A DNA stretch of 64,000 nucleotides, taken from NCBI GenBank assembly GCA_963668545.1, contig OY764868.1, positions 2,542,001 to 2,606,000 of the forward strand. Reading direction: 5' to 3'. This stretch comes from G963662265 sp963668545. GTDB taxonomy: Bacteria; Spirochaetota; Spirochaetia; CADAEX01. The position numbers and the translations under genes were made by a program. Within the stretch, counting starts at the first letter, position 1, and every line of letters starts with the position of its first letter. This document shows positions 1 to 8,890 of this stretch, in pieces. Under the pieces are notes generated by a model. It saw only the letters and a program-made list of their open reading frames with translations. It had not been told where the DNA came from and searched no databases.

Positions 1-1680
1 GTGTTCAGGACCATAGAATATTTCTGTGCCTACCGAAGATATAATAATATCAGGAGTGATAATATTATTTTTCTCGAGGATTTCAGCTGTTGATTCAAGA
101 CTTCTCCCTGTAGCTACTGCAAAGCCGATTTTATCCCCATTTTCTTTAAGTATTGACATCAGATTCTGCACATCTTCTTCAGGCCCACCGAGAAGAGTAT
201 TGTCTATATCAGTAACAAGCATATATTCAAGAGCCGCGAGTCTTTTTCCAATCTGTTTCTTTCTGTTTACAGTCCGTACTTCGGGCTTCAAAACTTTATT
301 TGATATTATTTCCAGCTGTTTCAGATAATCATTCACATGATGTTCCCAAGAATAGAATTCACGTGTTTTAAGAATTCCGTTTCTTGAAAAACTGTTCCAC
401 AGATCCTCATGCACCATGATCTTTTTTATTGCTGAGGATATAGCGTTATTGTCCGAGGGATCCACAAGAATACCGCTTTCACAGTTCCCGATAATATCAT
501 TAGGGCCACCATCATTTGTTGCAACCAGAGGCAGTCCTGTAGCCGAGGCTTCCAGCAGGGTAATTCCAAAAGGTTCTGTAAGAGCTGCATTAACAAAAAC
601 TCCCCCTTTTTCTGCAGCAATTCTGTACAGTTCAGGAACTTCAAATTCAAAATCATGCTTTTTTGGAATTGCCATTTTTCCATAGAGATTATATTTATCC
701 ATAAGAAGAAGCATCTGTGTAAGAACTTCCCTTTCATTATCCTCTTTCTGGGCAATATCTTTTCTTATACCTGCATATATTGCAAGATTGGCTATTGCCT
801 GAAGATCAAAATCTTCTCCATACGCTTTTATAAGTCCCTCAATATTTTTTCTTTTATCAGGCCTGCAGAGTGCCAGAACCAGAGGTTTATCTGGATACTG
901 GAAAAAATGATCCAGTTCCTTTAATATTGCTGATTTTGCAAAAGACCGTTTTTCCCGGTTTTCCATTTCTGGAAATTTTGCTTCATAATATGGATAAAAC
1001 TTCGTTAAATCAATTCCGGGAGGTATTACTTTATATTCTGTTGCTTTAGCGTTCCTGTACAGTTTATACTGCTCATTCACTTCCTGATTCGTACTGGTTA
1101 CAATAAGGTTGGATTTTTTTATTATATCCTCTTCAGCATCAATTCTTCTAATAATTTTATAGTGTTTTATTATTTCCTGTTCAGACAAACCCTCATTAAT
1201 CAGCTTTTCCTTTTTTACCCTGCCAAGAGAATGGCCTGTAAAAATAAACGGTATATCAAATATTCTTGATATCTCCCCGGCAACATAACCTCCATCTGCA
1301 TAATGCCCATGGACAACATCAGGTACTTTGTTTGTTTTTTTTATATATTTAATTGTCTTATCAACAAATTCATCAAGATATGGCCAGAGCAGTTCTTTTC
1401 TTAAATATTTTTTTCCTCCGCACTGTATCCTGTTTATTGAAAATTTATCGTTGACTTTTTCCTCAGTAAGGCTGTAATCATCAGAAATTCTCTTGTCAGA
1501 GATTAAACGGGTAAATAAATCAACCTTTTCTACGTTACTGTTTTTTGAAAGTTCATTACAGAGTTCAACAACATATTTTATCTGACCGCCTGTATCAGCA
1601 TCATAACCAAGCTGCATGTTTTCTGATTTCAGAAGTCCGTGAATACTGAACATCTGAATATATATTTTTTTACTATTCAT
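1..1680 (-). CDS. sps: Sucrose-phosphate synthase, 3' end cut by window
   Basis: Reading from the ATG at 1680, 560 residues are visible before the window edge. The enzyme transfers glucose from a nucleotide sugar to fructose-6-phosphate, giving sucrose-6-phosphate. Family signatures are DTGGQIKYVVEL near residue 27, HGHYADGGY near 120, TGHSLGRVKK near 140 and EPFGITLLEA near 395, the last being the retaining GT-B donor site. From about residue 490 a HAD domain begins (VTDIDNTLLGG), so this is the two-domain synthase plus phosphatase-like form; whether the HAD part is active cannot be judged because it is truncated. The start overlaps the fructokinase stop by 8 bases, so the two genes are translationally coupled. 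Sucrose synthesis in bacteria often serves osmoprotection; that role here is inference. Confidence 0.88.
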   Translation of the reverse strand, partial: MNSKKIYIQMFSIHGLLKSENMQLGYDADTGGQIKYVVELCNELSKNSNVEKVDLFTRLISDKRISDDYSLTEEKVNDKFSINRIQCGGKKYLRKELLWPYLDEFVDKTIKYIKKTNKVPDVVHGHYADGGYVAGEISRIFDIPFIFTGHSLGRVKKEKLINEGLSEQEIIKHYKIIRRIDAEEDIIKKSNLIVTSTNQEVNEQYKLYRNAKATEYKVIPPGIDLTKFYPYYEAKFPEMENREKRSFAKSAILKELDHFFQYPDKPLVLALCRPDKRKNIEGLIKAYGEDFDLQAIANLAIYAGIRKDIAQKEDNEREVLTQMLLLMDKYNLYGKMAIPKKHDFEFEVPELYRIAAEKGGVFVNAALTEPFGITLLEASATGLPLVATNDGGPNDIIGNCESGILVDPSDNNAISSAIKKIMVHEDLWNSFSRNGILKTREFYSWEHHVNDYLKQLEIISNKVLKPEVRTVNRKKQIGKRLAALEYMLVTDIDNTLLGGPEEDVQNLMSILKENGDKIGFAVATGRSLESTAEILEKNNIITPDIIISSVGTEIFYGPEH

Positions 1681-2569
1681 TATTTAATTCCATTTCCTTT
1701 TTAAGATAATCATAATAAGAATCAGTTTCCGGAAGAGCTCCTTTCACAGTACAGATATGAGATGCAAATCCACCGGCAAGTTTAATTATTTTTTTTACAG
1801 GAAGTTTCTGAAGATATCCTGCTGCTGCAACAGCTGCGAATGCATCTCCGGCACCCACTGTATCTTCTATAATTATTTTTCCTGCATTTTGATATTCTTC
1901 ATTTTTGTCTCTTGTTGTCCAGGTACTCCCATGTTTACCTTTTGTTATTATAATGTCAGAAATATTATATTCATTTAATAATGCTGAAGGGTTTTCTTTA
2001 TTATCTTCAAAAAGCATTTTTAAAATAATATCCAGTTCTTCACAGTTTAATTTCAGCAGATCAGAAAATAACAATGAACTTTTTATTATTTCTTTTGAGT
2101 AGAAGTCCTGGCGCAAATTCAGATCACAGAACAGTCTTGACTTTCCAGATGCTTCATTCAGAATCCGGTGAACAGTATCCGAACCTTTTTCAGTTCTCTG
2201 CTGCAGTGTTCCAAAATAGATCAAGTCAGGTTTTTTATTTATCAGGCTCCTGACTCTTTCTGAATACTCCAGATTGTCATATGCAGTATTTTTTTCAATC
2301 TCAAAAAAATGTTCTCCGTTATCCGACTCTAAAACATTTACTGTACCTGTTCTGCTTGAAGGATCAATCTGAATATCATCAATGTGAAAATTATTTTTGT
2401 CAAGAAAATCAAGAATATCAATTCCGTTTGAATCAAGGGACACTCTTGATACAAACCTCACATCCAGTCCCATTTTTTTCAGGTGATAGGCAAAATTAAA
2501 AGGTGCGCCTCCCAGTCTTTTTCCCCAGGGAAACACATCAAAAAGAATCTCTCCAAAAACTAAAATCAT
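1673..2569 (-). CDS. PfkB-family fructokinase
   Basis: The 298-residue protein is a ribokinase/PfkB-fold sugar kinase. The N-terminus reads MILVFGEILFDVFP, typical of fructokinases, followed by the sugar-binding GGAPFNFAYHL. The C-terminal PfkB signature DTVGAGDAFAA lies near residue 240, with its Asp as the expected catalytic base. It is the first gene of an operon with sucrose-phosphate synthase, so it probably supplies or salvages fructose-6-phosphate for sucrose metabolism, as in the sps/fruK clusters of methylotrophs. Substrate specificity is inferred from context. No Shine-Dalgarno sequence precedes the ATG; a consensus promoter ends 13 bases upstream, so the leader is very short. Confidence 0.85.
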   Translation of the reverse strand: MILVFGEILFDVFPWGKRLGGAPFNFAYHLKKMGLDVRFVSRVSLDSNGIDILDFLDKNNFHIDDIQIDPSSRTGTVNVLESDNGEHFFEIEKNTAYDNLEYSERVRSLINKKPDLIYFGTLQQRTEKGSDTVHRILNEASGKSRLFCDLNLRQDFYSKEIIKSSLLFSDLLKLNCEELDIILKMLFEDNKENPSALLNEYNISDIIITKGKHGSTWTTRDKNEEYQNAGKIIIEDTVGAGDAFAAVAAAGYLQKLPVKKIIKLAGGFASHICTVKGALPETDSYYDYLKKEMELNNE

Positions 2570-2582
2570 AAATTATAGCTTA

Positions 2583-2611
2583 ATTATAACAAATACTTTT
2601 TAATTAGTCAA
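2583..2611 (-). promoter_or_regulatory. Sigma70 promoter of the frk-sps operon
   Basis: On the minus strand TTGACT (2611-2606) and TATAAT (2588-2583) are separated by 17 bases. The predicted transcription start is about 6 bases before the fructokinase ATG. Confidence 0.85.
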
Positions 2612-2716
2612 ATTTCCTGTACAAACGGTCCCAGTACCTTCTCTCTCAACTTATTCATTTGAAACCATATATCAAGTTATTTATGTTATTCGCTATTTAA
2701 AAACCACTTATTTTAC

Positions 2717-2745
2717 TTGTGATTTTATCCGGTTTTAACTATAGT
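2717..2745 (+). promoter_or_regulatory. Sigma70 promoter of the MFS gene, leaderless geometry
   Basis: TTGTGA (2717-2722), a 17-base spacer and TATAGT (2740-2745) precede the ATG at 2753 by only 7 bases. No Shine-Dalgarno sequence fits in between, so the transcript should start at or next to the ATG. Confidence 0.65.
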
Positions 2746-2752
2746 TATTAAT

Positions 2753-4065
2753 ATGGATGACTTGTTGAATAATCATATTTCCGAAAAACCATATTTCACA
2801 ATTGCAATAATATTTATAAGTATTTTTATACTTGGCTGTGGAACTTCACTTCAGTCAACAGCTGTTTCTCTCAGGGCTGGAATAGAAGGATTCAGCAGTA
2901 TATCTATCGGCTTAATCAGTTCAGGGTACTTTGCAGGTCTTCTGTCAGGTTCTTTTTTTGCATTCATTATAATAAAAAATGTCGGGTATGTCAGGTCATT
3001 TGCAGCATTTGCATCCCTGGCTTCAGCTTCTTCACTTGCACATATACTTTTAATAAATGAGTACGCCTGGTTTTTCTTCAGGTTTATAAACGGTCTCAGC
3101 ATAGCAGTTGCACTGGTTGTTGTAGAAAGCTGGCTGAATGCATCTGTGGAAAACAGAACACGTGCTAAAGTGCTGTCTGTTTACAGCATTATTTATCTTG
3201 CCTCTCAGGGGATAACACAGCCGCTGATAGGAATACTTCCTCCTTCAGGTTATGAGATATTTGCTGTAACTTCAATAATAATTTCATTATGTCTCCTTCC
3301 CATTACACTGGCCCATGTAACAGGATCTCCTAAAATAAACAATATCAAATTGAGAATTATTTTTATATTAAAAAATCTCCAATAGGTTCTTCAGGTGTTG
3401 TTATAAGCGGTCTGATAACCGGCATACAAATTTCACTTGCACCTATATTTGCACAATCCATAATTACGGAAGAATCTTACATCGGGATATTTCTCATGAC
3501 CTTTTCGATCGGGACAATAATAATGCAATGGCCTCTGGGATTATATTCAGACAATATAGGAAGAAGGCAGGCAATCCTTTTAAGTACCGGGATAGGCAGT
3601 ATTGCAGCTTTTTTTATTTCTTTTTCCCAGAGTTTCGGATTATATCTTTTATTCTTTTCTTTCCTGTTTGGAGGGTTTGCTATTCCCCTCTATTCATTGT
3701 CAATTGCAACTGTTAATGATCAGCTTTATCAGGAAGAAATGGTTGAAGCTGCAAGCGCCTTATATGTTTTTTACGGATTAGGTTCTGTAATAGGACCTGT
3801 AACAGCATCCTTTTTTATCAAGTTATATGGAATGAAATCAATGTTTCTTTTTGTTTCAATAATAATGGTGATCTTTTTAAGTTACGATATTATAAGAATT
3901 CATTTTGTTCCAAAATTCAAAATACGGGGGCAGGTCACCAGTTTCAAATCAGTTCCGGCAACTACTGTTACTGTCTATAATCTTGTTAAGAGGGTAAAGC
4001 CTTTAAACAGGAAAAAAGACAAAGAAAAATACAGGTCAGAGAACGGGAATCAGGAAAAACTATAG
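2753..4065 (+). pseudogene. YcaD-like MFS transporter interrupted by a -1 frameshift
   Basis: Two open segments in different frames (2753-3385 and about 3361-4065) together make one 12-helix major facilitator. The N-terminal half carries the YcaD-like VVVESWLNA and six hydrophobic segments. The C-terminal half contains SPIGSSGVVISGLITG and the loop motif GLYSDNIGRRQ. The first frame ends at TAG 3383-3385. The second frame can be joined at 3370-3376, where A AAA AAT reads as LKK|SPIG after a -1 slip, giving a smooth family-like junction. One missing A in the run would produce exactly this. Options are a true inactivating mutation, a phase-variable tract, programmed -1 frameshifting, or a sequencing error. 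The substrate is unknown. The 3' end overlaps the convergent mrfB-like gene by 6 bases. Confidence 0.75.
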
Positions 4066-5271
4066 CATCCTCTTCAGCTTCAGTAAAAGTCTGTTCTTCC
4101 TCTTTTCCAGTTCCGTTTTTATATCCCTTATCAGAATTCTTTCAAGAGAAAGGAGATCCTCTGTTATACTTAATGCTTTTTCAATATTCTTTTCCCTGTG
4201 CTCATAGTGTTTTGCAAGTTCAATGCCTGCCAGGATACTCTTTCTGTCTGACCACATTCTGATCCATACATCTGCTGCAGCATCATATCTTTCTGTTTTC
4301 TTATAATAAAGCCCCAGCTCCCGTGCACAGAAAAGGCATCCCTCCTCCATCCCCTTTCCAAGTAGCTCAACATAAACATCAGGACAGAAGCTTAAAAAAA
4401 GGGAGGCAAGACCGGCCCGGTCCGCACAACCATATTTTAGAGGGTCCCTGTTTATAACAGCGAAGAGACTGAGCATATCTGCAAGACTTTTTATATCTTC
4501 AAGGTGATGGGCGGCAACCCCCTCTATGAATGAATACTTTCCTTCCCTTATAAAATCAAAATAGAGATCTGGAACAAGCGCACCCGGAACATCAAGTGCT
4601 CTTTTCTTTTTCAGCACCTTTTGTTCAATATCACCAAGGGAACAGCTGCCAATAATATTTTTCCAGATCCTTCTTGCAGGGTAAAGAAGGTCAAGCTGCA
4701 GACCGAATTCAATTTTCATTCCGTTCATTGCAAAGCGGTTTTTAAGTATGTTTGAATCAAATGTTTTCCCGTTATAAGAGACATATATGCTTTCGCTGTT
4801 TATATATTTTCCGACTTCTTCAAGGAATGAAGTCTCTCCCGGAAAATCCGAAAGCATTATCTGAACTATCCTGAATTTCCCGCTTTTTATAAAACCGAAA
4901 CCTGCAAGAAATACAATATTGCCTGCGCCTCCTGAGAGCCCTGTAGTTTCAGTATCATAGAAAACCAGCCGGGAGGACTCTGTATCCTCCGGAACAAGAA
5001 AATCAGGCACTTTATCAGGGAGGATATTTTCATATATGCCTGTCCTTTTATATACCATTTCACAAACCTTCTCCCATCCGTTTTCAAGAAGGGCCTTACC
5101 TGACATGGGTAGAGTTTCATAAGTTTCTGAACTATGGCGGCCCGGATTGTTTTTTTTGTTTTCATCAGGCCCTGTTCTTTTATCCCGGCTGCTTTTTCCG
5201 CTTTCACCGGGAAGAGGCAGATTCCTTTTTTTGATTGAATCCAGTCTTGACCTGAGATCTGAAGGATTCAT
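4060..5271 (-). CDS. mrfB: YprB/MrfB-like DnaQ-fold exonuclease with TPR-like tail
   Basis: The 403-residue protein has a ribonuclease H-like exonuclease core from about residue 95: FYDTETTGLSGG supplies the first acidic pair (DxE), YVSYNGKTFDSNIL the second motif, and HHLEDIKSLADML near 250 the distal His/Asp motif. The N-terminal 60 residues are charged and low-complexity; the C-terminal third looks alpha-helical and TPR-like. It overlaps the helicase gene by 4 bases (ATGA). In Bacillus subtilis the same pair, YprA/YprB, is MrfA/MrfB, which repairs mitomycin C damage independently of UvrABC. The shared role is inferred from the conserved pairing and domains. Confidence 0.82.
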   Translation of the reverse strand: MNPSDLRSRLDSIKKRNLPLPGESGKSSRDKRTGPDENKKNNPGRHSSETYETLPMSGKALLENGWEKVCEMVYKRTGIYENILPDKVPDFLVPEDTESSRLVFYDTETTGLSGGAGNIVFLAGFGFIKSGKFRIVQIMLSDFPGETSFLEEVGKYINSESIYVSYNGKTFDSNILKNRFAMNGMKIEFGLQLDLLYPARRIWKNIIGSCSLGDIEQKVLKKKRALDVPGALVPDLYFDFIREGKYSFIEGVAAHHLEDIKSLADMLSLFAVINRDPLKYGCADRAGLASLFLSFCPDVYVELLGKGMEEGCLFCARELGLYYKKTERYDAAADVWIRMWSDRKSILAGIELAKHYEHREKNIEKALSITEDLLSLERILIRDIKTELEKRKNRLLLKLKRML

Positions 5272-7553
5272 AATTCCTTGAGCCAGTCTTTAAAAAAACT
5301 GATTAGAATTTCTTTTCTGTTCACAGCTTCAGGACTGTCATCAGGACCTATGCAGGAGGGACATCCTGATTCACACGGACAGTTTATTACCCGTTCATAA
5401 GCTGCACTCAGAACTTCACCTGTAATTCTGGAAAGTCCCTCTGAAAGTCCTGTTCCCCCCGGATAATTATCATATATGTATATACAGGGCTTTTCAAAGT
5501 GGGGATCACGAAGCCTTTCCGCAACACCCAGATCATTTCTTTCACATAAAAGAAAGACAGGTGCGACATTCTGTATAAGGCTTCCTATCCTGCCGATCAC
5601 ATGCTCCTTCTGCTCATCAGGTATTTTACTGAACGCTTCAGATGAAAGAGTATTGTCATCAAAGACAAGCACAACACTGCGTGTATGCATCTCCTCTTCC
5701 GGGAGAAAAATCTCGCCGAATCCTATGTTTTCATGGCTCATGTATTTTATCTTTTTGAATTTGGTAACCTGTTTCCTGACCAGGACATCACCTTCAGCCA
5801 CTGTTACTCCAGATGAGCTGAAACTCCTGTCCTCTTCAAGCAGTTTGATATCAGCCTTTACAACAGCATCTGTATAATAGTTGAGCTCTGACTTTTCAAC
5901 AAAACACTTTTTGTTATTTATATCGAGATTCTTTACAATAAACTGATCTCCCCTGTGAATATAGACAGCATTGTCAAAAAGCATTTCCTTGGCAGAGGGC
6001 CTGTCCATCTCCCCTATAACAGTATTCCTTCCTCCGGTTGTATCAATAATCACGACATTCTCGGCCGTAGCGCTCCTCAGAGAGACAGTCTCTGCAGGAT
6101 AGGAACGGTCTGACCAGTAGTATTTTCCCCCGGTCCTTCTGAGTACCCCCTCCTCCTCCAGATATACAAGGAGCTCGGCTGTCCTGCTTCCGAATTTCTC
6201 TGAATCGGAAAAAGGAAGTTCAAACGCTGCGCATTTCAGATGATCAAGCTGGATATATATATTGTCTGGATCTATCCAGGCTGATTCAGGATTGCGGCCG
6301 AAGAAATAATCAGGATGTTCTATGACATACTGGTCAATGGGGGAAGAGGACGCAATAAGAACAGAGACAGAAGAGGCGACCCTCCGCCCTGCACGCCCTG
6401 CCTGCTGCCAGGATGAAGATATGCTTCCGGGAAATCCTGCCATTATAGAGGCATCAAGCCCGCCGATATCAATCCCCAGCTCAAGTGCGTTTGTAGAAAC
6501 TACCCCTTTTATATCACCGGTTCTCAGGCCCTTTTCAATTTCTCTCCTCTCGCCGGGAAGATACCCCCCCCGGTAAGCTTCAACCCTGACCCTGTTGTTG
6601 TCATTGTAGATATTTTCAAGCCTCTTGTTGATATAGCTTGCTATAAGTTCAGTTCTTATTCTTGAACGGCAGAAGACAATTGTTTTTACACCCCTCTTTA
6701 AAAACTTGAGCGCCAGGTTCCGGGATTCAAGAACAACCCCTCTTCTTATCCCCTGTACTGCATCAACAAGGGGCGGGTTATAAAGGATAAAGTTTTTTTC
6801 TCCTGAAGGGGAGCCGTTTTGATCAACAAGAACAGCATCAGTTTCAATTATTTTTTCTGTAAGCTCAAGGGGATTCCCTATTGTAGCGCTGCAGCAGATA
6901 AATACAGGATCTGAACCGTAAAAACGGCAAATCCTTTTCAGGCGTCTTACCACATTTGTCACATGGGACCCGAATACTCCCCTGTATATATGCACCTCAT
7001 CTATTATGATAAATTTGATATTGGAAAGGAACTTGATCCACTTGGGGTGGTTGGGCATTATCCCCGCATGCAGCATATCTGGATTTGTTATTATTATCCT
7101 TCCCCCGTCACGGGCTGCCACCCTGACAGATGAAGGGGTATCCCCATCATATGTTACTGTTTTTATCGGCAGGTCATCCGATAAAAGCACTTCATTGAGT
7201 TCGGACTGCTGGTCCTGGGAAAGAGCTTTTGTGGGAAAAAGATAAAGTGCCCTTGCCTCGGGATTCCTGAGAAGATGATCAATTACAGGCAGGTTGTAGC
7301 AGAGGGTTTTTCCAGATGCAGTGGGGGTGACAACTGCAACATTTTTTTTCTCCCGTATAAGATCAAAACACTTTCTCTGGTGAGTGTAAAGTTTTTCAAT
7401 TCCGCGCTTCCTGTAGATTTCCCTTATTACAGGTTCAACATCTTCAGGGAAATCTGCATATTCACCAGCCCGGGCTTCCATATGCTGCCAGTGAGTTATG
7501 TTTCTCCTGAAATCAGGATCATCTTTTATAGTCTGAATAAGTTGTTCAAGCAT
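5268..7553 (-). CDS. mrfA: MrfA/YprA-like DEXH helicase with DUF1998
   Basis: The 761-residue superfamily 2 helicase carries Walker A TPTASGKT near residue 78, DEVH (motif II, IIIDEVHIYRG) near 185, CSATIGNP (motif III), and the C-terminal helicase motifs STNALELGIDIGG and QQAGRAGRR. The C-terminus has the DUF1998 cysteine cluster NCPCESGCPSCIGP, expected to bind metal as in MrfA. It probably unwinds or tracks damaged DNA for the neighbouring exonuclease. A possible promoter ends 7 bases before the ATG and no convincing ribosome site is present, so translation may be leaderless. Length and domain order match the YprA family. Confidence 0.87.
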   Translation of the reverse strand: MLEQLIQTIKDDPDFRRNITHWQHMEARAGEYADFPEDVEPVIREIYRKRGIEKLYTHQRKCFDLIREKKNVAVVTPTASGKTLCYNLPVIDHLLRNPEARALYLFPTKALSQDQQSELNEVLLSDDLPIKTVTYDGDTPSSVRVAARDGGRIIITNPDMLHAGIMPNHPKWIKFLSNIKFIIIDEVHIYRGVFGSHVTNVVRRLKRICRFYGSDPVFICCSATIGNPLELTEKIIETDAVLVDQNGSPSGEKNFILYNPPLVDAVQGIRRGVVLESRNLALKFLKRGVKTIVFCRSRIRTELIASYINKRLENIYNDNNRVRVEAYRGGYLPGERREIEKGLRTGDIKGVVSTNALELGIDIGGLDASIMAGFPGSISSSWQQAGRAGRRVASSVSVLIASSSPIDQYVIEHPDYFFGRNPESAWIDPDNIYIQLDHLKCAAFELPFSDSEKFGSRTAELLVYLEEEGVLRRTGGKYYWSDRSYPAETVSLRSATAENVVIIDTTGGRNTVIGEMDRPSAKEMLFDNAVYIHRGDQFIVKNLDINNKKCFVEKSELNYYTDAVVKADIKLLEEDRSFSSSGVTVAEGDVLVRKQVTKFKKIKYMSHENIGFGEIFLPEEEMHTRSVVLVFDDNTLSSEAFSKIPDEQKEHVIGRIGSLIQNVAPVFLLCERNDLGVAERLRDPHFEKPCIYIYDNYPGGTGLSEGLSRITGEVLSAAYERVINCPCESGCPSCIGPDDSPEAVNRKEILISFFKDWLKEL

Positions 7554-7560
7554 GAAAATT

Positions 7561-7589
7561 ATATTACCACAATTCCCCGGAAAAGTGGA
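7561..7589 (-). promoter_or_regulatory. Possible promoter of mrfAB, leaderless geometry
   Basis: On the minus strand TCCACT (7589-7584), a 17-base spacer and TAATAT (7566-7561) are followed by 7 bases and the ATG at 7553. The -35 box is weak (4 of 6 matches to TTGACA-like consensus TTGACT). Confidence 0.45.
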
Positions 7590-7696
7590 TACAGCAAATA
7601 TCTCTTTAATGTCAGGTAAAACCTTTTGGGGTAAACAAAGCTATAACTTCAGAAGAATTAATTCTGCAGTTTTTCATTGTTTTCTTTATCAGCCTC

Positions 7697-7747
7697 TTGA
7701 CTTTCGAATAAATATTCGACAGTATTGCCTATCGAATATTTATTCGA
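7697..7747 (+). promoter_or_regulatory. Twin TetR-type operators in the nitroreductase promoter
   Basis: Two copies of the same palindrome, TCGAATA-NN-TATTCGA, lie at 7704-7719 and 7732-7747, with centres 28 bases apart. The first fills the space between TTGACT (7697-7702) and a weak -10 near 7720. An outer inverted repeat (GTATTGCC at 7722-7729, GGCAATAC at 7760-7767) encloses the second copy. The TetR gene at the end of this operon is the natural binder, giving autoregulation; this is inference. Confidence 0.65.
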
Positions 7748-7816
7748 CACAATTCGACTGGCAATACACTTTTCAGCACACTGAAGATATGGCTGAAAAC
7801 TTAATAAGGAGAAAAA

Positions 7817-8890
7817 ATGAAAACTTTACAAATATCCCTTTCTTTAATGATCCTGTCGGCAATGTTCTGTTTTCCGGAGGAAAACAGAACTGCTGAAAAA
7901 ATACCGGATAAGATAACATCACTTCTTGAGCTGTCACTCAGATCACCAAGCTCACACAATGCCCAGATGTGGAAAATAAGGTATGAAGGGGATAAAACTG
8001 TCGGAATTTACATTGATGAGGAGAGACTTCTTGATAAAGTTGACCCGGGAAAAAGGGAGGCATATATCAGCATAGGATCACTCTGTGAAAGCATTGTATC
8101 TGCAGCCGGGGAATACTCACTTGATGCAGAAGTTGAATACGGGGAAAACAGCAATCCGGTTGTCTGGATAAAATTCACAGATACCGATACAGCGGAAGAA
8201 AAGGGGATTTCAGAACTGATCAGAAGGAGATGCACAGTCAGGGGCAAATTTGAAAAAAAAGATCTTTCGCCTGATGATATTTCATATCTTTCAGCCTCTT
8301 CAGAAGGAAATATAGAATATTATCCGGGAAACAGTGAAACCGGAAAAGAGATAGCATATCTTGCTGTAAAAGCATCTGCAATTCAGACAGAAAATGACAG
8401 GAAGCAGGAGGAACTCTCCTCATGGTTCCGTTTTTCCAGAAAAGAGGCAAAAAAAAGAAATGACGGGATAACACCTGAAATGATGGGATTTAAGGGACTG
8501 GCCAGGGATTTTATATATCTCATTTTCAATGAAAAGACTGCAATGAAAAAATCCTTCAGAAGAAGCACCGATTCGGTAATCAGAAAACAGGTTGACAACT
8601 GCTCGGGATTTTTTACAATCAGTACAGAAGCGATGGATACTCAGCATCTTGTTGAAACAGGGAGAACACTGCAGAGGATCTGGCTGAGGGCTGTTGAAAG
8701 GGGAATAGCTTTTCATCCGATGAGCCAGATTATTGAGGAGGGGGAAACCCTGAAACAGCTGTATAAGTTCACAGGCGTGGAAAAAAGAAATATTCAGATG
8801 ATAATAAGGGCAGGCTACATTGATGAATATCCTAAACCGTCAAGCAGAAGAAGATCTCTTGAAGATATACTTGAATGGGGGAAAAAATGA
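7817..8890 (+). CDS. Secreted Acg-like nitroreductase-family flavoprotein
   Basis: The 357-residue protein starts after a good ribosome site (AAGGAG). Its first 20 residues form a signal peptide (MKTLQISLSLMILSAMFCF). The mature part matches the Acg-type FMN oxidoreductase family: LRSPSSHNAQMWKI near residue 40 is the FMN phosphate-binding start of nitroreductase folds, and ELIRRRCTVRGKF near 135 is the second family block. The reaction is unknown; the family is thought to bind FMN and some members have lost catalysis. It overlaps a TetR gene by ATGA, so it is probably controlled by that regulator through the twin palindromes upstream. Confidence 0.75.
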   Translation: MKTLQISLSLMILSAMFCFPEENRTAEKIPDKITSLLELSLRSPSSHNAQMWKIRYEGDKTVGIYIDEERLLDKVDPGKREAYISIGSLCESIVSAAGEYSLDAEVEYGENSNPVVWIKFTDTDTAEEKGISELIRRRCTVRGKFEKKDLSPDDISYLSASSEGNIEYYPGNSETGKEIAYLAVKASAIQTENDRKQEELSSWFRFSRKEAKKRNDGITPEMMGFKGLARDFIYLIFNEKTAMKKSFRRSTDSVIRKQVDNCSGFFTISTEAMDTQHLVETGRTLQRIWLRAVERGIAFHPMSQIIEEGETLKQLYKFTGVEKRNIQMIIRAGYIDEYPKPSSRRRSLEDILEWGKK

